Shown here piece by piece: positions 47,150 through 55,627 of a stretch of DNA of 64,000 nucleotides (within the stretch, counting starts at the first letter, position 1; each line of letters begins with the position of its first letter). The notes under the pieces are model-generated. The model had not been told where the DNA came from. It saw only the letters and a program-made list of their open reading frames with translations, and made no database searches. The stretch covers positions 1 to 64,000 of the forward strand of contig NZ_BCSN01000001.1 in NCBI RefSeq assembly GCF_001570885.1, in the 5' to 3' direction. The stretch comes from Micrococcus lylae NBRC 15355. GTDB lineage: Bacteria > Actinomycetota > Actinomycetes > Actinomycetales > Micrococcaceae. Made by a program: the position numbers and the translations under genes.

Positions 47150-49126
47150 ATGGCCGAGACCTTCCCGACGACGGCCGCCTCCTCCGGCGGCCGCCCCGCC
47201 TCCTCGTCCGCGCGCCAGGATGCCGCAGGCACCGCGCAGGGCGGTGCACCCGGCACCTCCACGGCGTCCGGCCCGCTGCAGCCTCCTTTCGGTCCGGCCG
47301 AGTCCGCGCGCCGTGTCAGGCGCCGCGGGCTCTGGTACTTCGCCGAGCACCAGCTGCGCTCCATGCGCCGCTACGGCTCGGTGCTGGTGGTCAACGCCGT
47401 GGGCGAGCCGCTGGTCTACCTGCTGGCCATGGGCCTCGGCCTGGCCACGCTGATCAGCGGCGGGGCCTCCGCCGAGGTGCTGGGCGGCGCCACGTACCTG
47501 CAGTTCATCGCACCTGCGCTGCTGGCGTCCTCGGCGCTGATGACCGCCTCCGTGGAGTTCTCCTACCCGGTGATGGACGGCTTCAAGTGGCACCGGATCT
47601 ACTATGCCCCGCAGGCCACCCCCATCAGCCCGGCGCAGATCACCGCCGGCCATCTGACCGCCGTGTCGTTGCGGTTCCTGGCCCAGTCCACGGTCTTCTA
47701 CCTGATCATGACGGCCTTCGGCGCCACGGACTCCCCGTGGTCCTGGCTGCAGGTGTTCTCCGCGACCCTCGGCGGCCTGGCGATCGGCTCCTGGATCATG
47801 GCGTTCGCCGCGTCCATCCGGGACGAGAAGGGCCAGTTCGCCCTGCTCCAGCGGTTCGTGGTGATGCCGCTGTTCCTGTTCTCCGCCACGTTCTACCCGC
47901 TGACCCAGCTGCCGCTGTCCCTGCAGTGGATCGGTTGGATCTCCCCGCAGTGGCACGCCGCCCAGCTCGGCCGCGTGCTGTCCTACGGCATGGACAACCC
48001 GGCCTGGCTGACCGCGGTGCACGTGCTCTACCTGATGGGCCTGGCCGCCTCGGGCGCCCTGGTGGCCGTCGCGATCTACACCCGCCGGCTCGGCTGGCGG
48101 TCCGGCCGCCCGGACCCGGACGCGGTGGTGACGCGGACGAAGGGGCCCCGCGGTTCCGTCCTGTCTCGCCGCGCCGAGCGCGCCTCATCGGCCCCGGCCG
48201 CCTCCGCGTCCTCGGCGGCGGAGGCCGCCGGCGAGGCGACCACCGCCGCCGGCGAGGCGGCAGGACCCGGGGGAGTGGCCGTCGTCGGGACGCCGGGCAC
48301 CGCCGCCGTCCCACCGATGCCGGAGATCACCGTGCGCACCGGCGCCCTGTCCGGCATGTACTCCGGCAACATCCGCGCCGTGCTGGAACGGGCGTTCCTG
48401 TCCCTGAAGTCGAACAACTGGGCGGTCTTCGTCTCCGGCTTCGCGGAGCCGGTGCTGTACCTGCTGTCCCTGGGCATCGGGCTGGGCTCGCTGATCGGCG
48501 AGCTGCCCGGCCCGGACGGAGAGCCGATCCCGTACGGCATGTACATCGCGCCGGCGCTGCTGGCGGTATCCGCCATGAACGGCGCCGTGTACGACTCCAC
48601 CTGGAACGTCTTCTTCAAGCTGCGCTACGCGAAGACCTACCAGACCATGCTCGCCACCCGCCTCGGCCCCCTGGACGTGGCCCTCGGCGAGATCCTGATG
48701 GCGCTGTTCCGCGGCGCCGTGTACGCCGCGTCCTTCCTGATCGTCATGGCGCTGATGGGGCTGGTGACCAGCTGGACCGCGCTGCTCATGGTGCCCGGCG
48801 CGCTGCTGGTGGCGTTCGGGTTCGCGGCGGTCGGCATGGCGGTGACCAGCTACATGAAGACGTTCCAGCACATGGACTGGATCATGATCGTGATGCTGCC
48901 GATGTTCCTGTTCTCCGCCACGTTCTTCCCGCTTCAGGTGTACCCCACCGGCGTGCAGTGGTTCATCCAGGCGCTGCCGCTGTGGCACGCGGTGGAGATG
49001 ATGCGGCACCTGGCCGTCGGCGTGGTCACCTGGGCCACCGCCGGGCACATCCTGTACTTCGTGGTGATGGCCGCCGCGGGCCTGGTGTTCGCCTCGCGTC
49101 GCCTGGCCAGGCTCTTCCTGCGCTGA
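47150..49126 (+). CDS. Fused double ABC-2 permease (two NodJ-like domains)
   Basis: 658 residues. Two complete ABC-2 membrane domains of about 250 residues each: the first starts WYFAEHQLRSMRRYGSVLVVNAVGEPLVYLLAMGLGLATL, the second LERAFLSLKSNNWAVFVSGFAEPVLYLLSLGIGLGSL, each ending in an FLFSATFxPL segment and WHAxxxxR. NodJ-type exporters normally use separate permease polypeptides. The joint is an Ala/Gly-rich linker (about residues 320-400) that contains one dispersed motif (48277-48290), and a second copy (47161-47176) lies just after the start codon. It pairs with the preceding ATPase. Confidence 0.85.
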   Translation: MAETFPTTAASSGGRPASSSARQDAAGTAQGGAPGTSTASGPLQPPFGPAESARRVRRRGLWYFAEHQLRSMRRYGSVLVVNAVGEPLVYLLAMGLGLATLISGGASAEVLGGATYLQFIAPALLASSALMTASVEFSYPVMDGFKWHRIYYAPQATPISPAQITAGHLTAVSLRFLAQSTVFYLIMTAFGATDSPWSWLQVFSATLGGLAIGSWIMAFAASIRDEKGQFALLQRFVVMPLFLFSATFYPLTQLPLSLQWIGWISPQWHAAQLGRVLSYGMDNPAWLTAVHVLYLMGLAASGALVAVAIYTRRLGWRSGRPDPDAVVTRTKGPRGSVLSRRAERASSAPAASASSAAEAAGEATTAAGEAAGPGGVAVVGTPGTAAVPPMPEITVRTGALSGMYSGNIRAVLERAFLSLKSNNWAVFVSGFAEPVLYLLSLGIGLGSLIGELPGPDGEPIPYGMYIAPALLAVSAMNGAVYDSTWNVFFKLRYAKTYQTMLATRLGPLDVALGEILMALFRGAVYAASFLIVMALMGLVTSWTALLMVPGALLVAFGFAAVGMAVTSYMKTFQHMDWIMIVMLPMFLFSATFFPLQVYPTGVQWFIQALPLWHAVEMMRHLAVGVVTWATAGHILYFVVMAAAGLVFASRRLARLFLR

Positions 49127-49150
49127 CCAGGCCCTTCTTACGCTGAGCCG

Positions 49151-50635
49151 TCAGGCGGTGCGGCGCTCCCGCCGGCGCTGCACGCCGCGGCGCGCCAGGT
49201 CTGCCGCACCGACGGCCAGCACCACGCACCAGCAGACCAGCACGACCCACAGGGCGTCCACCGCGGCCGCGCCGGAGGCCTCGCGCGCGGAGGCGTCCCG
49301 CATCCCGGCGGCGGTGACGAAGTACACACCGGTCACCGCGGCGATGCCGGTGGAGGTGCCGATGCGCTGGATGGTCTGGGAGACGCCACCGGCGGCACCG
49401 GCCTCGCGGGGGGCCACGTCGTCCATCATGAGCACCTGGGTGCTGGTCATGATCAGCGCCTGGGACACGCCCTGGGGCAGCAGGATCAGTGCCACGGTCC
49501 AGAACGGCCAGGACCCGTCCGTCACGCGTGCGAACGCCAGGATCAGCAGCAGCGCGGAGACCACGGCCAGCACCCCGCCGGCGAACACGAACCATGGGCC
49601 GAACCGGTCCACCCGCGCACCGATCCACGCCGAGAGCGACACCACCATCAGTGCCGAGCCGAGGGTGGAGACGCCGGCCAGGAACGGACTCAGCCCCAGC
49701 CCGTCCTGGGCGAACATCGCCACCACGGCGAACGCGGCCGGCATGGCGGCCATGTACACGGTCACCTGCAGGGTGCCGAGGCTGAAGGACGGGCGGCGGA
49801 ACAGGGCCGGATCCACCATCGGGTACACGCCGGTCTGCACGGCGGTCCGCCGCACCCGCACCTCCCACGCCCACCAGGCGATCACCAGCACGACGGCTAC
49901 GGCCAGCAGCCACAGTGCGTCCGTGAGGATGAACGGGAGCATCAGGCAGACGGTGGCGGCGGCCAGCAGCGTCATGCCCACCGGATCCAGGTACTTCAGC
50001 CCCCTGGGCACCAGGTCTGCTGAGGTCTGCGTCGGCGGGTGCAGCCAGAGCAGGCCCATCACCAGGGCGGCCAGGCCCAGCGGCACGTTCATCAGGAACA
50101 GCCAGCGCCAGCCCCAGTCGTCCCCCGCCACGCCGAGCAGCGCGCCGCCGGCAGGCGGGCCCACCGCCACGCCCAGGCCGATCACGGTGCCGAAGAACCC
50201 GTAGGCCCGGCCGCGTGCACGCCCGGTGAAGGAGGACTGGATGACGCCGATGATCTGCGGGTTGAACAGGCCCGCCCCGCAGCCCATGAGCAGACGCGAG
50301 GCGTTGAGCATCAGCGCGTTCGCGGCCAACCCGGACAGCAGCGAGCCGATCACGTAGACGAGGATGCCGGCCAGGAACAGCGGCTTGCGGCCCCAGAGGT
50401 CGCCGGCACGGCCGGCGGCCACGAGCACCACGCCGTAGGTCAGGGTGTAGCCGGAGAGCACCCACTGCAGGTCCGCGGCGGTGGCGCCGAGGCCTCGCTC
50501 GATCGCCGGCACCGCCACGTTCACCACGGACACGCTCATCAAGGCCAGGAACAGCGGCATGAGCAGCACCAGCAGGATGCGGGTCTGCTCCGGGCTGAAG
50601 CGCGTGGAGGTGGCCTCCGGGGTCGTCTCGGTCAC
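49151..50635 (-). CDS. DHA2-type multidrug MFS exporter
   Basis: 494 residues, 14 predicted helices. Motifs are LALMSVSVVNVAVPAIERGLGATAADLQWVLSGYTLTYGVVLVAAGRAGDLWGRKPLF (motif D/A region) and GTVIGLGVAVGPPAGGALLG (motif C of antiporters). This is the EmrB/QacA branch of proton-driven drug exporters. The GTG start is preceded by TATCCT at a six-base distance and lacks a ribosome site, so it is probably leaderless. No TetR-type regulator is adjacent. It is convergent with the ABC-2 exporter. Confidence 0.88.
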   Translation of the reverse strand: MTETTPEATSTRFSPEQTRILLVLLMPLFLALMSVSVVNVAVPAIERGLGATAADLQWVLSGYTLTYGVVLVAAGRAGDLWGRKPLFLAGILVYVIGSLLSGLAANALMLNASRLLMGCGAGLFNPQIIGVIQSSFTGRARGRAYGFFGTVIGLGVAVGPPAGGALLGVAGDDWGWRWLFLMNVPLGLAALVMGLLWLHPPTQTSADLVPRGLKYLDPVGMTLLAAATVCLMLPFILTDALWLLAVAVVLVIAWWAWEVRVRRTAVQTGVYPMVDPALFRRPSFSLGTLQVTVYMAAMPAAFAVVAMFAQDGLGLSPFLAGVSTLGSALMVVSLSAWIGARVDRFGPWFVFAGGVLAVVSALLLILAFARVTDGSWPFWTVALILLPQGVSQALIMTSTQVLMMDDVAPREAGAAGGVSQTIQRIGTSTGIAAVTGVYFVTAAGMRDASAREASGAAAVDALWVVLVCWCVVLAVGAADLARRGVQRRRERRTA

Positions 50636-50786
50636 CGGGACAGGATAGGCCAGGGGCCTCGATGAACGGTTCCGATCGCTTCAGGAGCCTGGTTTGACAA
50701 GAAAGAGTTGCAAGAGCAAGAAGCTCAAGCTAATGTTCCGGACAGGGTTCAATTGTGACCAGATGTTACAGGAGTGGAGGGGCTCG

Positions 50787-51188
50787 ATGCTCGATAGGCG
50801 TGTCATGTTGCTTGGAGCTGGATCGATGGTGGTGGGTGCGGCGGTGGCGTCGGCTGCACCGGCGCTCGCTGCGGGGAGATTCACGTTTACGGCTACGTTC
50901 AAAGTTCGCCTTGTGGGGAGAGAGTTTCGCACATACAATTCGGGCTCTATTTCGATCACGGGGTCCGGTCCCGCGTGTCCCCCTGGCTCGTATGCGCGGA
51001 GCTATGCGGTGACTTTGCAGAAGAAGAGTGGCTTGATCTGGAACAATATTGCGACCTTTGTTTTGGACTGCAATCGAACGTCTACCTATAACTGGACAGG
51101 CAGGGACCCTGGACTTTATCGCGTCGTGTTTGAAAAACGAAACGACGGATACACGTATGTTGTCACTGGATCAATCAGGTATCCGTGA
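50787..51188 (+). CDS. Small AT-rich orphan secreted protein
   Basis: 133 residues. The signal peptide contains a twin arginine (LDRRVMLLGAGSMVVGAAVASAAPALAAG), suggesting Tat or Sec export. The mature 104 residues are rich in beta-forming Thr, Tyr, Val and Ser with two cysteines (PACPPG and LDCNRT), probably a disulfide-linked beta domain. I recognise no family. Codon use is very different from the neighbours (many TTT, AAA, AAT, TTG) and hand counts give about 48% G+C. The ATG at 50787 has GGAGTGGAGGGG upstream; 31 upstream in-frame codons look untranslated. It was probably acquired horizontally. Confidence 0.68.
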   Translation: MLDRRVMLLGAGSMVVGAAVASAAPALAAGRFTFTATFKVRLVGREFRTYNSGSISITGSGPACPPGSYARSYAVTLQKKSGLIWNNIATFVLDCNRTSTYNWTGRDPGLYRVVFEKRNDGYTYVVTGSIRYP

Positions 51189-51221
51189 AGGTCTATTAAA
51201 GGGAATAGAATGGAGGGCTCC

Positions 51222-51803
51222 ATGAGCTCGTGGATCAGCACCTACGCAGGATTCCTGCCCCTGCTCGTCGGCCTCGGCGTGGCCGTTGCCGTCGTCCTGG
51301 CCGTCCTGAGGTGGCGGGGGCTGCCGCGCGGCTGGTCCCTGGACCGGGTGACGGCGCTCTGGCTGTTCGTGATGTGGCTCATGGGCGTCGCGGTGGTCAC
51401 CCTCGTCGGCACCGTCGGCATGGGCGGTAGCTTCGACAGGCCCCTGTCCGACCGCGTGGACCTGGTCCCACTGCGCTCCGTGTTCACCGCCGCGGACGGC
51501 GTGGCCGCCACCTCGTACCTCGAGCCCCTGTTCAACATCGCGATGTTCGCCGTCGGTGGGCTTGTGGCGGCGTGGGCCTTCCGCTGGTCCGTGGCCCGCA
51601 CAGCGGTGGTCTTCCTCGCGCTCGGAGTGGGCATCGAGCTGCTGCAGACCGTGGTCCCGGGCGATCGGTCCATCACCGTCGACGACGTCCTCTGGGCCGT
51701 GCTCGGCGGTGCCCTGGGCGCTCTCGTCGCCACCGCGCTCCGAGGCCGGTCCCGTCCAGCCTCCGGCGCCGCGCGCCCGGCCGCGCGCTCGGCCGCGCGC
51801 TGA
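51222..51803 (+). CDS. VanZ-family membrane protein
   Basis: 193 residues. Helices are at FLPLLVGLGVAVAVVLAVLRW, ALWLFVMWLMGVAVVTLVGTV, YLEPLFNIAMFAVGGLVAAWAF, TAVVFLALGVGIELLQTVVPG and DDVLWAVLGGALGALVATAL. The GIELLQTVVPGDRSITVDDVLWAVLGGALG stretch is the VanZ signature (compare the typical IELxQ...R..DxxDxxxNxxG). VanZ confers low-level teicoplanin resistance in enterococci, but chromosomal family members have no assigned role. The start is chosen at 51222 with GGAGGG upstream. It lies 33 bp after the AT-rich secreted gene. Confidence 0.85.
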   Translation: MSSWISTYAGFLPLLVGLGVAVAVVLAVLRWRGLPRGWSLDRVTALWLFVMWLMGVAVVTLVGTVGMGGSFDRPLSDRVDLVPLRSVFTAADGVAATSYLEPLFNIAMFAVGGLVAAWAFRWSVARTAVVFLALGVGIELLQTVVPGDRSITVDDVLWAVLGGALGALVATALRGRSRPASGAARPAARSAAR

Positions 51804-51865
51804 GCCGCGGCGTCCCGCGCCCCGGTTCTCCTCGCGCCCACCGCCCCACGGAAAGGCCAGCGGCA

Positions 51866-51889
51866 CGACGACGGACGGTGCCGTCGTCG
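51866..51889. terminator. CGACGACGG/CCGTCGTCG hairpin after the VanZ gene
   Basis: CGACGACGG (51866-51874) and CCGTCGTCG (51881-51889) form a 9-bp perfect stem with a 6-nt loop. The right arm belongs to an exact dispersed core copy (51881-51892). It is 60 bp after the stop codon; no T-tract. Confidence 0.6.
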
Positions 51890-51992
51890 GGACGCCTCAC
51901 CTCGGTCCGGGCCCGAGTGGCACCGGCACCGCCGGTGCGGGAGAATGGAGGCTGATCCCGCACGCGAGCCCTCGAGGAGAGGAAGCACACCC

Positions 51993-52529
51993 ATGGCCAA
52001 CGCCCTGCCCGGTGCCCCCGGCACGCCCCGCAACGCACGAGGAGGAGGGCTGCAGGTCGGCGGTCTGGGCTTCGCGGTGATGGTCACCGTGCTGCTGGTG
52101 GCGCTGCTGTTCGCGGCCAACCAGAACTCGGTCATCGGCTGGCTGCTCGTGGCGATCTCCGCCGGCTGGCTGATCTTCGCGATCGTCGTGTTCCTGCTGA
52201 TGCGCAGGGGGATCCAGGGCGCCGCCCGCCGCGTGGACTCCATGGTCGCCAACACCGCCCGCCGCCAGGAGACCCCGGTGGCCGCCGGCGCGCAGACGTC
52301 CGCGGACCCGATGCGGGACACCAAGCTGGACCACTCCTTCAAGATCTGCCAGGTGCAGGTGAAGGTGGTGCGCGAGCAGCTCGCCTCCGGCGAGCTGGAC
52401 CGGGACATGGTGGACAGGGCGCTGGAGACCATCGACATCACCGCCTCCAACGCGCGGGACATGATCAAGGGCGACCACGCCCGCAAGGGCGAGGACGAGG
52501 GCCCGGTGTCCGGAACGGTGGTGGGCTGA
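51993..52529 (+). CDS. Two-helix membrane protein of unknown function
   Basis: 178 residues. Two closely spaced membrane helices (LGFAVMVTVLLVALLFAANQN and VIGWLLVAISAGWLIFAIVVFLLM) are followed by a 100-residue cytoplasmic, mostly helical domain (DTKLDHSFKICQVQVKVVREQLASGELDRDMVDRALETIDITASNARDMIKG). I do not recognise the family. Ribosome site GAGGAGAGGAAG. The exonuclease gene starts two bases after its stop (TGA-C-ATG), so both are likely in one operon. Confidence 0.75.
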   Translation: MANALPGAPGTPRNARGGGLQVGGLGFAVMVTVLLVALLFAANQNSVIGWLLVAISAGWLIFAIVVFLLMRRGIQGAARRVDSMVANTARRQETPVAAGAQTSADPMRDTKLDHSFKICQVQVKVVREQLASGELDRDMVDRALETIDITASNARDMIKGDHARKGEDEGPVSGTVVG

Positions 52530-52530
52530 C

Positions 52531-53457
52531 ATGGCGCAGCTGCCGCAGAAGGACCCCGTCACCGGCAAATACCCCGAGCCCGCCGAGGGCGAGCCGATCA
52601 TCCACGCCAACGCCGGCGCCCCCAAGGCCGAGGGCGCGGTGCGCATCGCCTCGGTCAACGTCAACGGCATCCGCGCCTCCCACCGCAAGGGCATGATCGG
52701 CTGGTTCGCCGGCCGCGGCGTGGACATCATGACCCTCCAGGAGGTCCGGGCCCCGCAGGAGATCACCGCCGCGCTGGTCCCGGAGATCGTGGACGGCGCC
52801 TGGGACGAGGTGCACCTGGTGGACGTGGAGGCCGCCGCCAAGGGCCGCGCCGGCGTGGCGATCGCCTCCCGGTTCCCCATCGAGGACGTCCGCCGCGGCC
52901 TGCGGGACGAGGACGGCCACGTCAACGACCGGGGCCGCTGGATCGAGGCCGACGTGCGCCTGCCGGACGGCTCCCTGCTCACCGTGGTGTCCGCCTACGT
53001 GCACACCGGCGGCGTCGGCACCCCCAAGCAGGAGGACAAGTACCGCTTCCTGGACGAGATGGTCCACCGCCTGCCCGAGCTCGCCGCCACCGGGAACGAG
53101 GTCCTGATCACCGGCGACCTCAACGTCGGCCACACCGAACGGGACATCAAGAACTGGAAGGGCAACCTGAAGAAGGCCGGCTTCCTGCCCGAGGAGCGCG
53201 CCTACTTCGACCGCTTCTTCGGCGAGCTCGGCTACGTGGACGTGGCCCGCACCCTCGCCGGGGACGTGGCCGGCCCCTACACCTGGTGGTCCATGCGCGG
53301 CAAGGCGTTCGACAACGACGCCGGCTGGCGCATCGACTACCACATGGCCACCCCGTCCCTCGCGGACCGCGCCACCGCCGCCGTGGTGGACCGCGCCCCG
53401 TCCTGGGGCACCCGCTTCTCCGACCACGCCCCGCTCGTGGCCGACTACCAGTACTGA
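52531..53457 (+). CDS. Exonuclease III-family AP endonuclease
   Basis: 308 residues, of the XthA/ExoA endonuclease-exonuclease-phosphatase superfamily. A 35-residue lead precedes [24 protein letters not shown] (metal Glu), [38 protein letters not shown] (catalytic Asp/Asn), [24 protein letters not shown] and [10 protein letters not shown] (catalytic His). It should cleave DNA at abasic sites during base-excision repair. The symbol is left blank because actinobacteria often have two paralogues. trpS follows after 74 bp. Confidence 0.93.
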   Translation: MAQLPQKDPVTGKYPEPAEGEPIIHANAGAPKAEGAVRIASVNVNGIRASHRKGMIGWFAGRGVDIMTLQEVRAPQEITAALVPEIVDGAWDEVHLVDVEAAAKGRAGVAIASRFPIEDVRRGLRDEDGHVNDRGRWIEADVRLPDGSLLTVVSAYVHTGGVGTPKQEDKYRFLDEMVHRLPELAATGNEVLITGDLNVGHTERDIKNWKGNLKKAGFLPEERAYFDRFFGELGYVDVARTLAGDVAGPYTWWSMRGKAFDNDAGWRIDYHMATPSLADRATAAVVDRAPSWGTRFSDHAPLVADYQY

Positions 53458-53531
53458 GCGCCCCGCCCCGGGACGCCCGCAGCAGCCATGCGCGGCCGCC
53501 GCGCAGCAGACACGAAGAGACAAGAAGAGCA

Positions 53532-54608
53532 ATGACGAAGAACACCGTGGCCGACGTCCTGGCCAAGGATCCGTCCACCACCGCCCACCTGGCCGGCGCC
53601 GGCACCGGCCACCGCGTGCTCTCCGGCATGCAGCCCTCGGCCGACTCCCTGCACCTGGGCAACTACCTGGGCGCACTGGTGAACTGGGTCCGCACCCAGG
53701 ACGACTTCGACTCCTACTTCTTCATCCCGGACCTGCACGCCATCACCGTGCCGCAGGACCCGGCCTCCCTGGCCCAGCGCACCCGCGTGGCCGCCGCCCA
53801 GTACATCGCCGGCGGCATCGACCCGGAGCGCTCCACCCTGTTCGTCCAGTCCCAGGTGCCCGAGCACGCCCAGCTGGCCTGGGTGCTGACCTGCATGACC
53901 GGCATGGGCGAGGCGATGCGCATGACGCAGTTCAAGGACAAGGCCGCCAAGCAGGGCACGGACGCCGCCGGCGTGGGGCTGCTGGCCTACCCGATGCTCA
54001 TGGCCGCCGACATCCTGCTCTACCAGCCGCACGGGGTGCCCGTGGGCGACGACCAGCGCCAGCACGTGGAGCTCACCCGCGACCTCGCCCAGCGGTTCAA
54101 CCACCATTACGGGGAGACGTTCGTGCTGCCGACCGGCTTCTACCCGGAGGCCGGCGCCCGCATCTATGACCTGCAGGACCCGACCTCCAAGATGTCCAAG
54201 TCCGCCCAGTCCCCGAACGGCCTGATCAACATCCTCGACGAGCCGAAGGTGATCGCCAAGCGCATCAAGTCCGCCGTCACGGACACCGGCACCGAGGTCC
54301 GCTTCGACCGCGACCAGAAGCCGGGCGTGTCCAACCTGCTGACCATCCTGTCCGCGGTGACCCAGAAGCCGATCGCCGAGCTCGAGGCCGAGTTCGAGGG
54401 CAAGATGTACGGCCACCTGAAGGTCGCGGTCGCGGACGCCGTGGTGGAGGCCGTGACCCCCATCCGCGAACGGGCCCTCGGCCTGCTCGAGGACCCGGCC
54501 GAGCTGGACCGCCTGCTCGCCGCCGGAGCCCAGAAGGCCCGCGAGGTCGCCACCCCGGTGCTGGAGGACGTCTACCGGAAGGTCGGCTTCCTGCCGCCGG
54601 TCGGCTGA
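53532..54608 (+). CDS. trpS: Tryptophanyl-tRNA synthetase
   Basis: 358 residues. A class I synthetase that charges tRNA-Trp. It has [22 protein letters not shown] with the HIGH-like HLGN at 41-44, the tryptophan-pocket region [44 protein letters not shown], and KMSKS at 220-224. Length is near normal, with about 25 extra N-terminal residues. The start ATG at 53532 follows AAGAAGAG. It ends at a strong terminator. I see no trp leader peptide or T-box upstream. Confidence 0.96.
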   Translation: MTKNTVADVLAKDPSTTAHLAGAGTGHRVLSGMQPSADSLHLGNYLGALVNWVRTQDDFDSYFFIPDLHAITVPQDPASLAQRTRVAAAQYIAGGIDPERSTLFVQSQVPEHAQLAWVLTCMTGMGEAMRMTQFKDKAAKQGTDAAGVGLLAYPMLMAADILLYQPHGVPVGDDQRQHVELTRDLAQRFNHHYGETFVLPTGFYPEAGARIYDLQDPTSKMSKSAQSPNGLINILDEPKVIAKRIKSAVTDTGTEVRFDRDQKPGVSNLLTILSAVTQKPIAELEAEFEGKMYGHLKVAVADAVVEAVTPIRERALGLLEDPAELDRLLAAGAQKAREVATPVLEDVYRKVGFLPPVG

Positions 54609-54634
54609 GTCCGACTGCACCGAAGATCGCAGAC

Positions 54635-54678
54635 GCACGGCGGGGATCTCCTCCTGAGGGGGGAGGTCCCCGCCGTGC
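54635..54678. terminator. Terminator of trpS
   Basis: 17-bp arms GCACGGCGGGGATCTCC (54635-54651) and 54662-54678, one G-T wobble, loop 10 nt, followed by TCTCTGC. Confidence 0.85.
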
Positions 54679-54708
54679 TCTCTGCAGGACACTGGTGGTG
54701 CCGGGGGA

Positions 54709-54723
54709 TTCCCGACGACGGCC
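54709..54723 (-). repeat. Dispersed motif, intergenic reverse copy
   Basis: TTCCCGACGACGGCC, the reverse of the motif, 59 bp before the start of the MacB-type ATPase gene, whose own 3' end carries a forward copy (55597-55613). Similar sequences upstream and at the C-terminus thus bracket that gene in opposite orientation. Confidence 0.7.
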
Positions 54724-54781
54724 GCCCGCCTGCCGCGCTCGGCTCGCCCCGGTCCGCAGCAACCGACGACGAGAGGGACGC

Positions 54782-55627
54782 ATGGCCACCGCAGCGCCGC
54801 CGACCGACCCGGCCCCACCCGAGACCCCAGCCGGCCGACCCGCCGCCGATCCGATCCTGGAGACCGAGAACCTCGTGAAGTCCTACGGCCAGGGCGAGGC
54901 CCGCTTCGACGCCCTGCGCGGACTCACCCTGCAGATCGGGCGCGGGGAGTCCGTGGCGATCGTGGGCAAGTCCGGCTCCGGCAAGTCCACGCTCATGCAC
55001 CTGCTGGCCCTGCTGGACCGGCCCTCCCACGGCGTGGTCGCCATGGACGGACGGCCGGTGTCCGAGCTGAAGGCGAAGGCCGTGGCACAGCTGCGCAACG
55101 AGACCTTCGGGTTCGTGTTCCAGCAGTTCTTCCTCAACCCGGCCCAGACCGTGCTGGAGAACGTGGTGCTGCCGCTGAAGATCGCCGGTGTGCCGCGCAG
55201 CGAGCGGCGCCGCCGCGGCATGGAGGTGCTCGAGCGCCTGGAGTTGGCGGAGAAGGCGGACAACCGCGCCACCGACCTCTCCGGCGGCCAGAAACAGCGC
55301 GTGTGCATCGCCCGCGCGCTCGTGAACAACCCGACGGTGCTGTTCGCGGACGAGCCCACCGGCAACCTGGACACCGCCACCTCGGCGGTGGTGGAGGACA
55401 TCCTCTTCGGCCTCAACCGGGACGAGGGCATCACCCTCGTGGTCGTCACCCACGATGAGGACCTCGCCGCCCGCTGCGGCCGGCGCGTCGAACTGCAGGA
55501 CGGGCAGATCGTCTCCGATGCGCCCGTCGCCGCCCCGGCGGCGGGAGCCGCCCCCGGCGGGCACATGGCGACGGCGGACGGAACGGCGAGCCGCGCGGCC
55601 GTCGTCGGGAAGGAGGAGGACCGATGA
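54782..55627 (+). CDS. MacB/LolD-type ABC transporter ATPase
   Basis: 281 residues. Walker A GKSGSGKSTLMHLLALLDRPSHG, Q-loop FQQFFLNPAQT, signature LSGGQKQRVCIARALVNNP, Walker B VLFADEPTGNLDTATS and His in VVTHDEDLAARC place it in the MacB/LolD/FtsE group. The last 45 residues are a non-conserved Ala/Gly tail containing an in-frame dispersed motif (AAVVGKEEDR, 55597-55613). The permease gene overlaps its stop by ATGA, so both are coupled. The pair would act as a mechanotransmission-type exporter; the substrate is unknown. Confidence 0.9.
   Translation: MATAAPPTDPAPPETPAGRPAADPILETENLVKSYGQGEARFDALRGLTLQIGRGESVAIVGKSGSGKSTLMHLLALLDRPSHGVVAMDGRPVSELKAKAVAQLRNETFGFVFQQFFLNPAQTVLENVVLPLKIAGVPRSERRRRGMEVLERLELAEKADNRATDLSGGQKQRVCIARALVNNPTVLFADEPTGNLDTATSAVVEDILFGLNRDEGITLVVVTHDEDLAARCGRRVELQDGQIVSDAPVAAPAAGAAPGGHMATADGTASRAAVVGKEEDR

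Noticed and set aside
50694-50736. TTGACA with TAATGT as a promoter of the AT-rich gene
   Set aside because: The spacing is about 31 bp, far beyond the 16-19 bp a sigma-70-type promoter needs.
54609-54781. Trp attenuator or T-box around trpS
   Set aside because: The hairpin lies after trpS, not before it, and there is no Trp-rich leader peptide.
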